Positions 32,720-46,235 of a DNA stretch of 64,000 nucleotides are shown here, in pieces. Numbering within the stretch: position 1 is the first letter of the stretch; each line of letters begins with the position of its first letter. Source of the stretch: Bathymodiolus brooksi (Eukaryota > Mollusca > Bivalvia > Mytilida > Modiolidae); assembly GCA_963680875.1 (NCBI GenBank), contig OY804579.1, positions 24,537,804 through 24,601,803 of the forward strand, given 5' to 3'. The position numbers were made by a program, and so were the translations under genes. The notes beneath the pieces were generated by a model. The model was not told the DNA's origin and ran no database searches. It worked only from the letters and a program-made list of their open reading frames with translations.

Positions 32720-33380
32720 ACATTTTTATATAACAATGAATCAAGTGGAACACAATGTACACTTGATCAATTTACCATAGCAATAGTATACCTATCAGGC
32801 ATGTATAAAACAAACATTGTTAGACCAGTTTTTACAGGATTGGAATTCGTCAGTCCATAATTCCCCTAAAGCATTTAATTATAGAATTTTCAAAACTGAT
32901 TTTAAATTTGAAGAATATTTTAATATTTTAGATGAACAAAATTCCCTTCTTTTATGTAAATTTAGAACTACAAATCATAAATTGCCCATAGAAAAGGGAA
33001 GATGGAGTAATATTCCGAGGGAAAATCGCTATTGCGAACTTTGTCAAAAGAATCAAATTGGAGACGAATATCATTACATATTTGAATGTACTAATTTAAG
33101 CGAAAAACGTACTTCACTACTTCCAAAATATTTAATTGAACGTCCCAATATAATAAAATTCAAAAATTTAATGACTAGTGAACGGAAAACAATCCTGCAA
33201 AAACTATGTAAATTTATTAGATATATAAATATGATAGTTTGTCCTCCCGGCTAATTCCATCTGTCGATTTACTGTATTTGTATATATTGTATATAGTTTA
33301 ATCTGTCCATTTAATTGTAACTTCTCTGTATATGTGCTATGCACTGTCAGTTTGAGAAATAAAGATTATTATTATTATGA
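32720..33380 (+). mobile_element. LINE C 3'-end fragment with ORF2 tail
   Basis: A 5'-truncated tail of a LINE related to LINE B. After two stops near 32775-32786, the frame is open from about 32787 to 33254: KQTLLDQFLQDWNSSV, NHKLPIEKGRWSNIP and the knuckle CELCQKNQIGDEYHYIFEC (C-x2-C-x9-H-x4-C). LINE B has the same order of motifs. The 3' UTR ends gagaaataaagattattatt, so this family ends in an ATT-type microsatellite rather than a plain A-run. Related fragments: 18886-19108 and 51541-51990. Confidence 0.85.
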
Positions 33381-33423
33381 ATAGAATGAACCCGTGTGCA
33401 CGATTGTGAAAATAGCCAAATTC

Positions 33424-33530
33424 GTAAGTACATTTATATTACAGTATTTGAGAATACTATACATTTGACTGATTTTCCATTCTGGATTGACCATTCGGTT
33501 TTCTTTTTATTACTAAGTTTGTTTTTACAG
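33424..33530 (+). other. Possible intron upstream of the 59-codon ORF
   Basis: GTAAGTAC at 33424 is a consensus donor and tttgtttttacag ending at 33530 a consensus acceptor, 107 bases apart. The acceptor stands one base before the ATG of the small ORF. The 5' exon would be non-coding and lie close to the LINE C tail. Confidence 0.4.
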
Positions 33531-33531
33531 A

Positions 33532-33711
33532 ATGTCAGGAAAAGGTCAGGGACAAGCTAATAACGACAACAAGGCGGACCAGTGTAACCCTAATAATGAC
33601 AAACACCAAGGTCATCAGCCTGGCTACCCAGGAACCGCAACAAAACCTGATTTAGATAACCATGGCAACCAACTGAATCCGAATCATCCAGAGTTTAAAG
33701 GAACGAAATAG
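33532..33711 (+). CDS. Small hydrophilic protein gene candidate, 59 residues, with two NPN repeats
   Basis: ATG at 33532 follows a splice acceptor; TAG at 33709-33711; AATAAA at 33779-33784 is a plausible polyadenylation signal 70 bases on. The product starts MSGKGQGQANNDNK, is very rich in Asn, Gln, Gly, Lys and Pro, has no hydrophobic segment, and contains two spaced copies of a short unit: ADQCNPNNDKHQG and GNQLNPNHPEFKG. The repeated Q-x-NPN pattern and clean gene-end signals argue for a real, probably cytosolic or nuclear, disordered protein. I recall similar NQ-x-NPN peptides in invertebrate small proteins but know no function. It is the best host-gene candidate in the window. Confidence 0.55.
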   Translation: MSGKGQGQANNDNKADQCNPNNDKHQGHQPGYPGTATKPDLDNHGNQLNPNHPEFKGTK

Positions 33712-33836
33712 AAACGAACATGAACAATCCATATATTTAATAGAACCAAGAGAGACATTCAATATATAATGGATCCAAAATAAATAGATTTTAAAATGTA
33801 ATCCTTATTCTGTGTGACTTAAAATAAGAATATAGT

Positions 33837-34074
33837 TGTTGTTTGTTTGTTTGATGGTGTTTAACGACACTTTCAACAATATTTCAGTCATATCGTGGTG
33901 GTCAGTTTTATTGGTGGAGAAATCCACTGACCGGTCGCAAGTCACTGACAAACTTTATCACATAATGTTGTACACATCGCCCTGATCGAGATTCGAACTC
34001 ACATCAGTGGTGATTAGCACTGATTGCATAGGTAGTTGTAAATCCAACTACCATACGATCACGGCCACGACTAC
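33837..34074 (-). repeat. tRNA-related SINE, family S2, copy 2
   Basis: Minus-strand copy with a (TTTG)n-type tail (33837-33856), the shared block ccacgatatgactgaaatat (antisense near 33880-33900), tatgtgataaagttt, box B-like gagttcgaatctc and the head gtagttggatttacaac (antisense near 34030). Confidence 0.85.
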
Positions 34075-34109
34075 CCTAAAATGAGAATATGAAATGAAAA
34101 TAAAATGAA

Positions 34110-37100
34110 AAGCCAAATATACCACACGAAACAGTTCCCCTCAAAAAAGTCAAATATACCACACGGTCGAAACAGTTCCCCTCAAAAAAGTCAAATATAC
34201 CACACGGTCCAAACAGTTCCCCTCAAAAAAGTCAAATATACCACACGGTCGAAACAGTTCCCCTCAAAAAAGTCAAATATACCACACGGTCGAAACAGTT
34301 CCCCTCAAAAAAGTCAAATATACCACACGGTCGAAACAGTTTCCCTCAAAAAAGTCAAATATACCACACGGTCGAAACAGTTCCCCTCAAAAAAGTCAAA
34401 TATACCACACGGTCGAAACAGTTCCCCTCAAAAAAGTCAAATATACCACACGGTCGAAACAGTTCCCCTCAAAAAAGTCAAATATACCACACGGTCGAAA
34501 CAGTTCCCCTCAAAAAAGTCAAATATACCACACGGTCGAAACAGTTCCCCTCAAAAAAGTCAAATATACCACACGGTCGAAACAGTTCCCCTCAAAAAAG
34601 TCAAATATACCACACGGTCGAAACAGTTCCCCTCAAAAAAGTCAAATATACCACACGGTCGAAACAGTTCCCCTCAAAAAAGTCAAATATACCACACGGT
34701 CCAAACAGTTCCCCTCAAAAAAGTCAAATATACCACACGGTCGAAACAGTTCCCCTCAAAAAAGTCAAATATACCACACGGTCGAAACAGTTCCCCTCAA
34801 AAAAGTCAAATATACCACACGGTCCAAACAGTTCCCCTCAAAAAAGTCAAATATACCACAGGGTCGAAACAGTTCCCCTCAAAAAAGTCAAATATACCAC
34901 ACGGTCGAAACAGTTCCCCTCAAAAAAGTCAAATATACCACACGGTCGAAACAGTTCCCCTCAAAAAAGTCAAATATACCACACGGTCGAAACAGTTCCC
35001 CTCAAAAAAGTCAAATATACCACACGGTCCAAACAGTTCCCCTCAAAAAAGTCAAATATACCACACGGTCGAAACAGTTCCCCTCAAAAAAGTCAAATAT
35101 ACCACACGGTCGAAACAGTTCCCCTCAAAAAAGTCAAATATACCACACGGTCGAAACAGTTCCCCTGAAAAAAGTCAAATATACCACACGGTCGAAACAG
35201 TTCCCCTCAAAAAAGTCAAATATACCACACGGTCGAAACAGTTCCCCTCAAAAAAGCCAAATATACCACACGGTCGAAACAGTTCCCCTCAAAAAAGCCA
35301 TATATACCACATGGTCGAAACAGTTCCCCTCAAAAAAGTCAAATATACCACACGGTCGAAACAGTTCCCCTCAAAAAAGTCAAATATACCACACGGTCGA
35401 AACAGTTCCCCTCAAAAAAGTCAAATATACCACACGGTCGAAACAGTTCCCCTCAAAAAAGCCAAATATACCACACGGTCGTAACAGTTCCCCTAAAAAA
35501 AGTCAAATATACCACACGGTCAAAACAGTTTCCCTCAAAAAAGTCAAATATACCACACGGTCGAAACAGTTCCCTCAAAAAAGTCAAATATACCACACTG
35601 TCGAAACAGTTCCCCTCAAAAAAGTCAAATATACCACATGGTCGAAACAGTTCCCCTCAAAAAAGTCAAATATACCACACAATCGAAACAGTTCCCCTCA
35701 AAAAAGTCAAATATACCACACGGTCGAAAAAGTTCCCCTCAAAAAAGTCAAATATACCACACGGTCGAAACAGCTCCCCTCAAAAAAGTCAAATATACCA
35801 CACGGTCGAAACAGTTCCCCTCAAAAAAGTCAAATATACCACACGGTCGAAACAGTTCCCCTCAAAAAAGCCAAATATACCACACAGTCGAAACAGTTCC
35901 CCTCAAAAAAGCCAAATATACCACACGGTCGTAACAGTTCCCCTCAAAAAAGTCAAATATACCACACGGTCGAAACAGTTTCCCTCAAAAAAGTCAAATA
36001 TACCACACGGTCGAAACAGTTCCCTCAAAAAAGTCAAATATACCACACGGTCGAAACAGTTCCCCTCAAAAAAGTCAAATATACCACATGGTCGAAACAG
36101 TTCCCCTCAAAAAAGTCAAATATACCACACAATCGAAACAGTTCCCCTCAAAAAAGTCAAATATACCACACGGTCGAAACAGTTCCCCTCAAAAAAGTCA
36201 AATATACCACACGGTCGAAATAGCTCCCCTCAAAAAAGTAAAATATACCACACGGTCGAAACAGTTCGCCTCAAAAAAGTCAAATATACCACACGGTCGA
36301 AACAGTTCCCCTCAAAAAAGCCAAATATACCACACGGTCGAAACAGTTCCCCTCAAAAAAGTCAAATATACCACACGGTCGAAACAGTTCCCCTCAAAAA
36401 AGTCAAATATACCACACGGTCCAAACAGTTCCCCTCAAAAAAGTCAAATATACCACACGGTCCAAACAGTTCCCCTCAAAAAAGTCAAATATACCACACG
36501 GTCGAAACAGTTTCCCTCAAAATGGTCAAATATACCACACGGTCGAAACAGTTCCCCTCAAAAAAGTCAAATATACCACACGGTCGAAACAGTTCCCCTC
36601 AAAAAAGTCAAATATACCACACGGTCGAAACAGTTCCCCTCAAAAAAGTCAAATATACCACACGGTCGAAACAGTTCCCCTCAAAAAAGTCAAATATACC
36701 ACACGGTCGAAACAGTTCCCCTCAAAAAAGTCAAATATACCACACGGTCGAAACAGTTCCCCTCAAAAAAGTCAAATATACCACACGGTCGAAACAGTTC
36801 CCCTCAAAAAAGTCAAATATACCACATGGTCGAAACAGTTCCCCTCAAAAAAGTCAAATATACCACACGGTCCAAACAGTTCCCCTCAAAAAAGTCAAAT
36901 ATACCACACGGTCCAAACAGTTCCCCTCAAAAAAGTCAAATATACCACACGGTCCAAACAGTTCCCCTCAAAAAAGTCAAATATACCACACGGTCGAAAC
37001 AGTTCCCCTCAAAAAAGTCAAATATACCACACGGTCGAAACAGTTCCCCTCAAAAAAGTCAAATATACCACACGGTCGAAACAGTTCCCCTCAAAAAAGT

Positions 37101-40100
37101 CAAATATACCACACGTCGAAACAGTTCCCCTCAAAAAAATCAAATATACCACACGGTCGAAACAGTTCCCCTCAAAAAAGTCAAATATACCACACGGTCC
37201 AAACAGTTCCCCTCTAAAAAGTCAAATATACCACACGGTCGAAACAGTTCCCCTCAAAAAAGTCAAATATACCACACGGTCGAAACAGTTCCCCTCAAAA
37301 AAGTCAAATATACCACACGGTCGAAACAGTTCCCCTCAAAAAAGTCAAATATACCACACGGTCGAAACAGTTCCCCTCAAAAAAGTCAAATATACCACAC
37401 GGTCGAAACAGTTCCCCTCAAAAAAGTCAAATATACCACACGGTCGAAACAGTTCCCCTCAAAAAAGTCAAATATACCACACAGTCGAAACAGTTCCCCT
37501 CAAAAAAGTCAAATATACCACACGGTCGAAACAGTTCCCCTCAAAAAAGTCAAATATACCACACGGTCGAAACAGTTCCCCTCAAAAAAGTCAAATATAC
37601 CACACGGTCCAAACAGTTCCCCTCAAAAAAGTCAAATATACCACACGGTCGAAACAGTTCCCCTCAAAAAAGTCAAATATACCACACGGTCAAAACAGTT
37701 CCCCTCAAAAAAGTCAAATATACCACACGGTCCAAACAGTTCCCCTCAAAAAAGTCAAATATACCACACGGTCGAAACAGTTCCCCTCAAAAAAGTCAAA
37801 TATACCACACGGTCGAAACAGTTCCCCTCAAAAAAGTCAAATATACCACACGGTCGAAACAGTTCCCCTCAAAAAAGTCAAATATACCACACGTCGAAAC
37901 AGTTCCCCTCAAAAAAATCAAATATACCACACGGTCGAAACAGTTCCCCTCAAAAAAGTCAAATATACCACACGGTCGAAACAGTTCCCCTCAAAAAAGT
38001 CAAATATACCACACGGTCGAAACAGTTCCCCTCAAAAAAGTCAAATATACCACACGGTCGAAACAGTTCCCCTCAAAAAAGTCAAATATACCACACGGTC
38101 GAAACAGTTCCCCTCAAAAAAGTCAAATATACCACACGGTCGAAACAGTTCCCCTCAAAAAAGTCAAATATACCACACGGTCGAAACAGTTCCCCTCAAA
38201 AAAATCAAATATACCACACGGTCGAAACATTTCCCCTCAAAAAAGTCAAATATACCACACGGTCGAAACAGTTCCCCTCAAAAAAGTCAAATATACCACA
38301 CGGTCGAAACAGTTCCCCTCAAAAAAGTCAAATATACCACACGGTCGAAACAGTTCCCCTCAAAAAAGTCAAATATACCACACGGTCCAAACAGTTCCCC
38401 TCAAAAAAGTCAAATATACCACACGGTCGAAACAGTTCCCCTCAAAAAAATCAAATATACCACACGGTCGAAACAGTTCCCCTCAAAAAAGTCAAATATA
38501 CCACATGGTCGAAACAGTTCCCCTCAAAAAAGTCAAATATACCACACGGTCGAAACAGTTCCCCTCAAAAAAGTCAAATATACCACACGGTCGAAACAGT
38601 TCCCCTCAAAAAAATCAAATATACCACATGGTCGAAACAGTTCCCCTCAAAAAAGTTAAATATACCACACGGTCGAAACAGTTCCCCTCAAAAATCAAAA
38701 ATATACCACATGGTCCAAACAGTTCCCCTCAAAAAAGTCAAATATACCACACGGTCGAAACATTTCCCCTCAAAAAAGTCAAATATACCACACGGTCGAA
38801 ACAGTTCCCCTCAAAAAAGTCAAATATACCACACGGTCGAAACAGTTCCCCACAAAAAAGTCAAATATACCACACGGTCCAAACAGTTCCCCTCAAAAAA
38901 GTCAAATATACCACACAGTCCAAACAGTTCCCCTCAAAAAAGTCAAATATACCACACGGTCCAAACAGTTCCCCTCAAAAAAATCAAATATACCACACGG
39001 TCGAAACAGTTCCCCTCAAAAAAGTCAAATATACCACATGGTCGAAACAGTTCCCCTCAAAAAAGTCAAATATACCACACGGTCGAAACAGTTCCCCTCA
39101 AAAAAGTCAAATATACCACACGGTCGAAACAGTTCCCCTCAAAAAAGTCAAATATACCACATGGTCGAAACAGTTCCCCTCAAAAAAGTTAAATATACCA
39201 CACGGTCGAAACAGTTCCCCTCAAAAATCAAAAATATACCACACGGTCCAAACAGTTCCCCTCAAAAAAGTCAAATATACCACACGGTCGAAACAGTTCC
39301 CCTCAAAAAAGTCAAATATACCACACGGTCGAAACAGTTTCCCTCAAAAAAGTCAAATATACCACATGGTCCAAACAGTTCCCCTCAAAATGGTCAAATA
39401 TACCACACGGTCGAAACAGTTCCCCTCAAAAAAGTTAAATATACCACACGGTCGAAACAGTTCCCCTCAAAAAAGTCAAATATACCACACGGTCGAAACA
39501 GTTCCCCTCAAAAAAGTCAAATATACCACACGGTCGAAACAGTTCCCCTCAAAAAAGTCAAATATACCACACGGTCGAAACAGTTCCCCTCAAAAAAGTC
39601 AAATATACCACACGGTCGAAACAGTTCCCCTCAAAAAAGTCAAATATACCACACGGTCCAAACAGTTCCCCTCAAAAAAGTCAAATATACCACACGGTCC
39701 AAACAGTTCCCCTCAAAAAAGTCAAGTATACCACACGGTCGAAACAGTTCCCCTCAAAAAAGTCAAATATACCACACGGTCGAAACAGTTCCCCTCAAAA
39801 TAGTCAAATATACCACACGGTTGAAACAGTTCCCCTCAAAAAAGTCAAATATACCACACGGTCGAAACAGTTCCCCTCAAAAAAGTCAAATATACCACAC
39901 GGTCGAAACAGTTCCCCTCAAAAAAGTCAAATATACCACACGGTCCAAACAGTTCCCCTCAAAAAAGTCAAATATACCACACGGTCGAAACAGTTCCCCT
40001 CAAAAAAGTCAAATATACCACACGGTCGAAACAGTTCCCCTCAAAAAAGTCAAATATACCACACGGTCCAAACAGTTCCCCTCAAAAAAGTCAAATATAC

Positions 40101-43100
40101 CACACGGTCGAAACAGTTCCCCTCAAAAAAGTCAAATATACCACACGGTCAAAACAGTTCCCCTCAAAAAAGTCAAATATACCACACGGTCCAAACAGTT
40201 CCCCTCAAAAAAGTCAAATATACCACACGGTCGAAACAGTTCCCCTCAAAAAAGTCAAATATACCACACGGTCGAAACAGTTCCCCTCAAAAAAGTCAAA
40301 TATACCACACGGTCGAAACAGTTCCCCTCAAAAAAGTCAAATATACCACACGTCGAAACAGTTCCCCTCAAAAAAATCAAATATACCACACGGTCGAAAC
40401 AGTTCCCCTCAAAAAAGTCAAATATACCACACGGTCGAAACAGTTCCCCTCAAAAAAGTCAAATATACCACACGGTCGAAACAGTTCCCCTCAAAAAAGT
40501 CAAATATACCACACGGTCGAAACAGTTCCCCTCAAAAAAGTCAAATATACCACACGGTCGAAACAGTTCCCCTCAAAAAAGTCAAATATACCACACGGTC
40601 GAAACAGTTCCCCTCAAAAAAGTCAAATATACCACACGGTCGAAACAGTTCCCCTCAAAAAAATCAAATATACCACACGGTCGAAACAGTTCCCCTCAAA
40701 AAAGTCAAATATACCACACGGTCCAAACAGTTCCCCTCAAAAAAGTCAAATATACCACACGGTCGAAACAGTTCCCCTCAAAAAAGTCAAATATACCACA
40801 CGGTCGAAACAGTTCCCCTCAAAAAAGTCAAATATACCACACGGTCCAAACAGTTCCCCTCAAAAAAGTCAAATATACCACAAGGTCCAAACAGTTCCCC
40901 TCAAAAAAGTCAAATATACCACACGGTCGAAACAGTTCCCCTCAAAAAAGTCAAATATACCACACGGTCGAAACAGTTCCCCTCAAAAAAGTCAAATATA
41001 CCACACGTCGAAACAGTTCCCCTCAAAAAAATCAAATATACCACACGGTCGAAACAGTTCCCCTCAAAAAAGTCAAATATACCACACGGTCGAAACAGTT
41101 CCCCTCAAAAAAGTCAAATATACCACACGGTCGAAACAGTTCCCCTCAAAAAAGTCAAATATACCACACGGTCGAAACAGTTCCCCTCAAAAAAGGAAAA
41201 TATACCACACGGTCCAAACAGTTCCCCTCAAAAAAGTCAAATATACCACACGGTCGAAACAGTTCCCCTCAAAAAAGTCAAATATACCACACGGTCGAAA
41301 CAGTTCCCCTCAAAAAAGTCAAATATACCACACGGTCGAAACAGTTCCCCTCAAAAAAGTCAAATATACCACACGGTCGAAACAGTTCCCCTCAAAAAAG
41401 TCAAATATACCACACGGTCGAAACAGTTCCCCTCAAAAAAGTCAAATATACCACACGGTCGAAACAGTTCCCCTCAAAAAAGTCAAATATACCACACAGT
41501 CGAAACAGTTCCCCTCAAAAAAGTCAAATATACCACACGGTCGAAACAGTTCCCCTCAAAAAAGTCAAATATACCACACGTCGAAACAGTTCCCCTCAAA
41601 AAAATCAAATATACCACACGGTCGAAACATTTCCCCTCAAAAAAGTCAAATATACCACACGGTCGAAACAGTTCCCCTCAAAAAAGTCAAATATACCACA
41701 CGGTCGAAACAGTTCCCCTCAAAAAAGTCAAATATACCACACGGTCGAAACAGTTCCCCTCAAAAAAGTCAAATATACCACACGGTCCAAACAGTTCCCC
41801 TCAAAAAAGTCAAATATACCACACGGTCGAAACAGTTCCCCTCAAAAAAGTCAAATATACCACACGGTCGAAACAGTTCCCTTCAAAAAAGTCAAATATA
41901 CCACACGGTCAAAACAGTTCCCCTCAAAAAAATCAAATATACCACACGGTCGAAACATTTCCCCTCAAAAAAGTCAAATATACCACACGGTCGAAACAGT
42001 TCCCCTCAAAAAAGTCAAATATACCACACGGTCCAAACAGTTCCCCTCAAAAAAGTCAAATATACCACACGGTCCAAACAGTTCCCCTCAAAAAAGTCAA
42101 ATATACCACACGGTCGAAACAGTTCCCCTCAAAAAAATCAAATATACCACACAGTCGAAACAGTTCCCCTCAAAAAAGTCAAATATACCACATGGTCGAA
42201 ACAGTTCCCCTCAAAAAAGTCAAATATACCACACGGTCGAAACAGTTCCCCTCAAAAATGTCAAATATACCACACGGTCGAAACAGTTCCCCTCAAAAAA
42301 GCCAAATATACCACACGGTCGAAACAGTTCCCCTCAAAAAAATCAAATATACCACACGGTCGAAACAGTTCCCCTCAAAAAAGTCTAATATACCACACGG
42401 TCGAAACAGTTCCCCTCAAAAAAGTCAAATATACCACACGGTCGAAACAGTTCCCCTCAAAAAAGTCAAATATACCACACGGTCCAAACAGTTCCCCTCA
42501 AAAAAGTCAAATATACCACACGGTCGAAACAGTTCCCCTCAAAAAAGTCAAATATACCACACGGTCGAAACAGTTCCCCTCAAAAAAGTCAAATATACCC
42601 CATGGTCGAAACAGTTCCCCTCAAAAAAGTCAAATATACCACACGGTCCAAACAGTTCCCCTCAAAAAAGTCAAATATACCACACGGTCCAAACAGTTCC
42701 CCTCAAAAAAGTCAAATATACCACACGGTCGAAACAGTTCCCCTCAAAAAAGTCAAATATACCACACGGTCGAAACAGTTCCCCTCAAAAAAGTCAAATA
42801 TACCACACGGTCGAAACAGTTCCCCTCAAAAAAGTCAAATATACCACACGGTCGAAACAGTTCCCCTCAAAAAAGTCAAATATACCACACGGTCGAAACA
42901 GTTCCCCTTAAAAAAATCAAATATACCACACAATCGAAACAGTTCCCCTCAAAAAAGTCAAATATACCACACGGTCGAAACAGTTCCCCCTCAAAAAAGC
43001 AAAATATACCACACGGTCGAAACAGTTCCCTTCAAAAAAGTCAAATATACCACACGGTCGAAACAGTTCCCCTCAAAAAAGTCAAATATACCACACGGTC

Positions 43101-46100
43101 GAAACAGTTCCCCTCAAAAAAGTCAAATATACCACACAGTCGAAACAGTTCCCCTCAAAAAAGTCAAATATACCACACGGTCAAAACAGTTCCCCTCAAA
43201 AAAGCCAAATATACCACACGGTCGAAACAGTTCCCCTCAAAAAAGTCAAATATACCACACGGTCGAAACAGTTCCCCTCAAAAAAGTCAAATATACCACA
43301 CGGTCGAAACAGTTCCCCTCAAAAAAGCCAAATATACCACACGGTCGAAACAGTTCCCCTCAAAAAAGTCAAATATACCACACGGTCGAAACAGTTCCCC
43401 TCAAAAAAGTCAAATATACCACACGGTCGAAACAGTTCCCCTCAAAAAAGTCAAATATACCACACGGTCGAAACAGTTCCCCTCAAAAAAGCCAAATATA
43501 CCACACGGTCGAAACAGTTCCCCTCAAAAAAATCAAATATACCACACGGTCGAAACAGTTCCCCTCAAAAAAGTCAAATATACCACACAGTCGAAACAGT
43601 TCCCCTCAAAAAAGTCAAATATACCACACGGTCGAAACAGTTCCCCTCAAAAAAGTCAAATATACCACACGGTCCAAACAGTTCCCCTCAAAAAAGTCAA
43701 ATATACCACACGGTCGAAACAGTTCCCCTCAAAAAAGTCAAATATACCACACGGTCGAAACAGTTCCCCTCAAAAAAATCAAATATACCACACGGTCGAA
43801 ACAGTTCCCCTCAAAAAAGTCAAATATACCACACGGTCGACACAGTTCCCCTCAAAAAAGTTAAATATACCACACGGTCGAAACAGTTCCCCTCAAAAAA
43901 GTCAAATATACCACACGGTCGAAACAGTTTCCCTCAAAAAAATCAAATATACCACATGGTCGAAACAGTTCCCCTCAAAAAAGTCAAATATACCACACGG
44001 TCGAAACAGTTCCCCTCAAAAAAATCAAATATACCACACGGTCGAAACAGTTCCCCTCAAAAAAGTCAAATATACCACACGGTCGAAAAAGTTCCCCTCA
44101 AAAAAATCAAATATACCACATGGTCGAAACAGTTCCCCTCAAAAAAGTTCAATATACCACACGGTCGAAACAGTTCCCCTCAAAAAAGCAAAATATACCA
44201 CACGGTCGAAACAGTTCCCCTCAAAAAAGTCAAATATACCACACGGTCGAAACAGTTCCCCTCAAAAAAGTCAAATATACCACACGGTCGAAACAGTTCC
44301 CCTCAAAAAAGTCAAATATACCACACGGTCGAAACAGTTCCCCTCAAAAAAGTCAAATATACCACACGGTCGAAACAGTTCCCCTCAAAAAAATCAAATA
44401 TACCACACGGTCGAAACAGTTCCCCTCAAAAAAGTCAAATATACCACACGGTCGAAACAGTTCCCCTCAAAAAAGTCAAATATACCACACGGTCGAAACA
44501 GTTCCCCTCAAAAAAGTCAAATATACCACACGGTCGAAACAGTTCCCCTCAAAAAAGTCAAATATACCACACGGTCGAAACAGTTCCCCTCAAAAAAGTC
44601 AAATATACCACACGGTCGAAACAGTTCCCCTCAAAAAAGTCAAATATACCACACGGTCGAAACAGTTCCCCTCAAAAAAGTCAAATATACCACACGGTCG
44701 AAACAGTTCCCCTCAAAAAAGTCAAATATACCACACGGTCGAACCAGTTCCCCTCGAAAAAGTCAAATATACCACACGGTCGAAACAGTTCCCCTCAAAA
44801 AAGCCAAATATACCACACGGTCGAAACAGTTCCCCTCAAAAAAATCAAATATACCACACGGTCCAAACAGTTCCCCTCAAAAAAGTCAAATATACCACAC
44901 AGTCGAAACAGTTCCCCTCAAAAAAGCAAAATATACCACACGGTCGAAACAGTTCCCCTCAAAAAAGTCAAATATACCACACGGTCGAAACAGTTCCCCT
45001 CAAAAAAGTCAAATATACCACACGGTCGAAACAGTTCCCCTCAAAAAAGTCAAATATACCACACGGTCGAAACAGTTCCCCTCAAAAAAGTCAAATATAC
45101 CACACGGTCGAAACAGTTCCCCTCAAAAAAGTCAAATATACCACACGGTCGAAACAGTTCCCCTCAAAAAAGTCAAATATACCACACGGTCGAAACAGTT
45201 CCCCTCAAAACAGTCAAATATACCACACGATCGAAACAGTTCCCCTCAAAAAAAGTCAAATATACCACACGGTCGAAACAGTTCCCCTCAAAAAAGTCAA
45301 ATATACCACACGGTCGAAACAGTTCCCCTCAAAAAAGTCAAATATACCACACGGTCGAAACAGTTCCCCTCAAAAAAGCCAAATATACCACACGGTCGAA
45401 ACAGTTCCCCTCAAAAAAGTCAAATATACCACACGGTCGAAACAGTTCCCCTCAAAAAAGTCAAATATACCACACGGTCAAAACAGTTCCCCTCAAAAAA
45501 GTCAAATATACCACACGGTCGAAACAGTTCCCCTCAAAAAAGTCAAATATACCACACGTCGAAACAGTTCCCCTCAAAAAAGTCAAATATACCACACGGT
45601 CGAAACAGTTCCCCTCAAAAAAGTCAAATATACCACACGGTCGAAACAGTTCCCCTCAAAAAAGTCAAATATACCACACGGTCGAAACAGTTCCCCTCAA
45701 AAAAGTCAAATATACCACACGTCGAAACAGTTACCCTCAAAAAAGTCAAATATACCACACGGTCGAAACAGTTCCCCTCAAAAAAGTCAAATATACCACA
45801 CGGTCGAAACAGTTCCCCTCAAAAAGCCAAATATACCACACGGTCGAAACAGTTCCCCTCAAAAAAGTCAAATATACCACACGGTCGAAACAGTTCCCCT
45901 CAAAAAGCCAAATATACCACACGGTCGAAACAGTTCCCCTCAAAAAAGTCAAATATACCACACGGTCGAAACAGTTCCCCTCAAAAAAGTCAAATATACC
46001 ACACGGTCGAAACAGTTCCCCTCAAAAAAGTCAAATATACCACACGGTCGAAACAGTTCCCCTCAAAAAAGCCAAATATACCACACGGTCGAAACAGTTC

Positions 46101-46235
46101 CCCTCAAAAAAGTCAAATATACCACACGGTCGAAACAGTTCCCCTCAAAAAAGTCAAATATACCACACGGTCGAAACAGTTCCCCTCAAAAAAGTCAAAT
46201 ATACCACACGGTCGAAACAGTTCCCCTCAAAAAAG
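34110..46235 (+). repeat. 41-bp satellite array 1, about 295 copies
   Basis: The consensus monomer is cggtcgaaacagttcccctc followed by aaaaaagtcaaatataccac and a. The first unit lacks ggtc; the last stops in the A-run before aaacaag. Monomers differ by a few substitutions (cggtcc for cggtcg, catggtc, gccaaata) and rare 1-2 base indels. The plus-strand monomer has no stop trinucleotide in any phase, so all three frames stay open for kilobases and give a 41-residue pseudo-repeat; the minus strand is full of stops. I find no promoter, start or end context, so I do not call these frames genes. Confidence 0.97.

Noticed and set aside
34110..46235. CRISPR-like array
   Set aside because: Repeats are directly contiguous with no unique spacers, in animal DNA.
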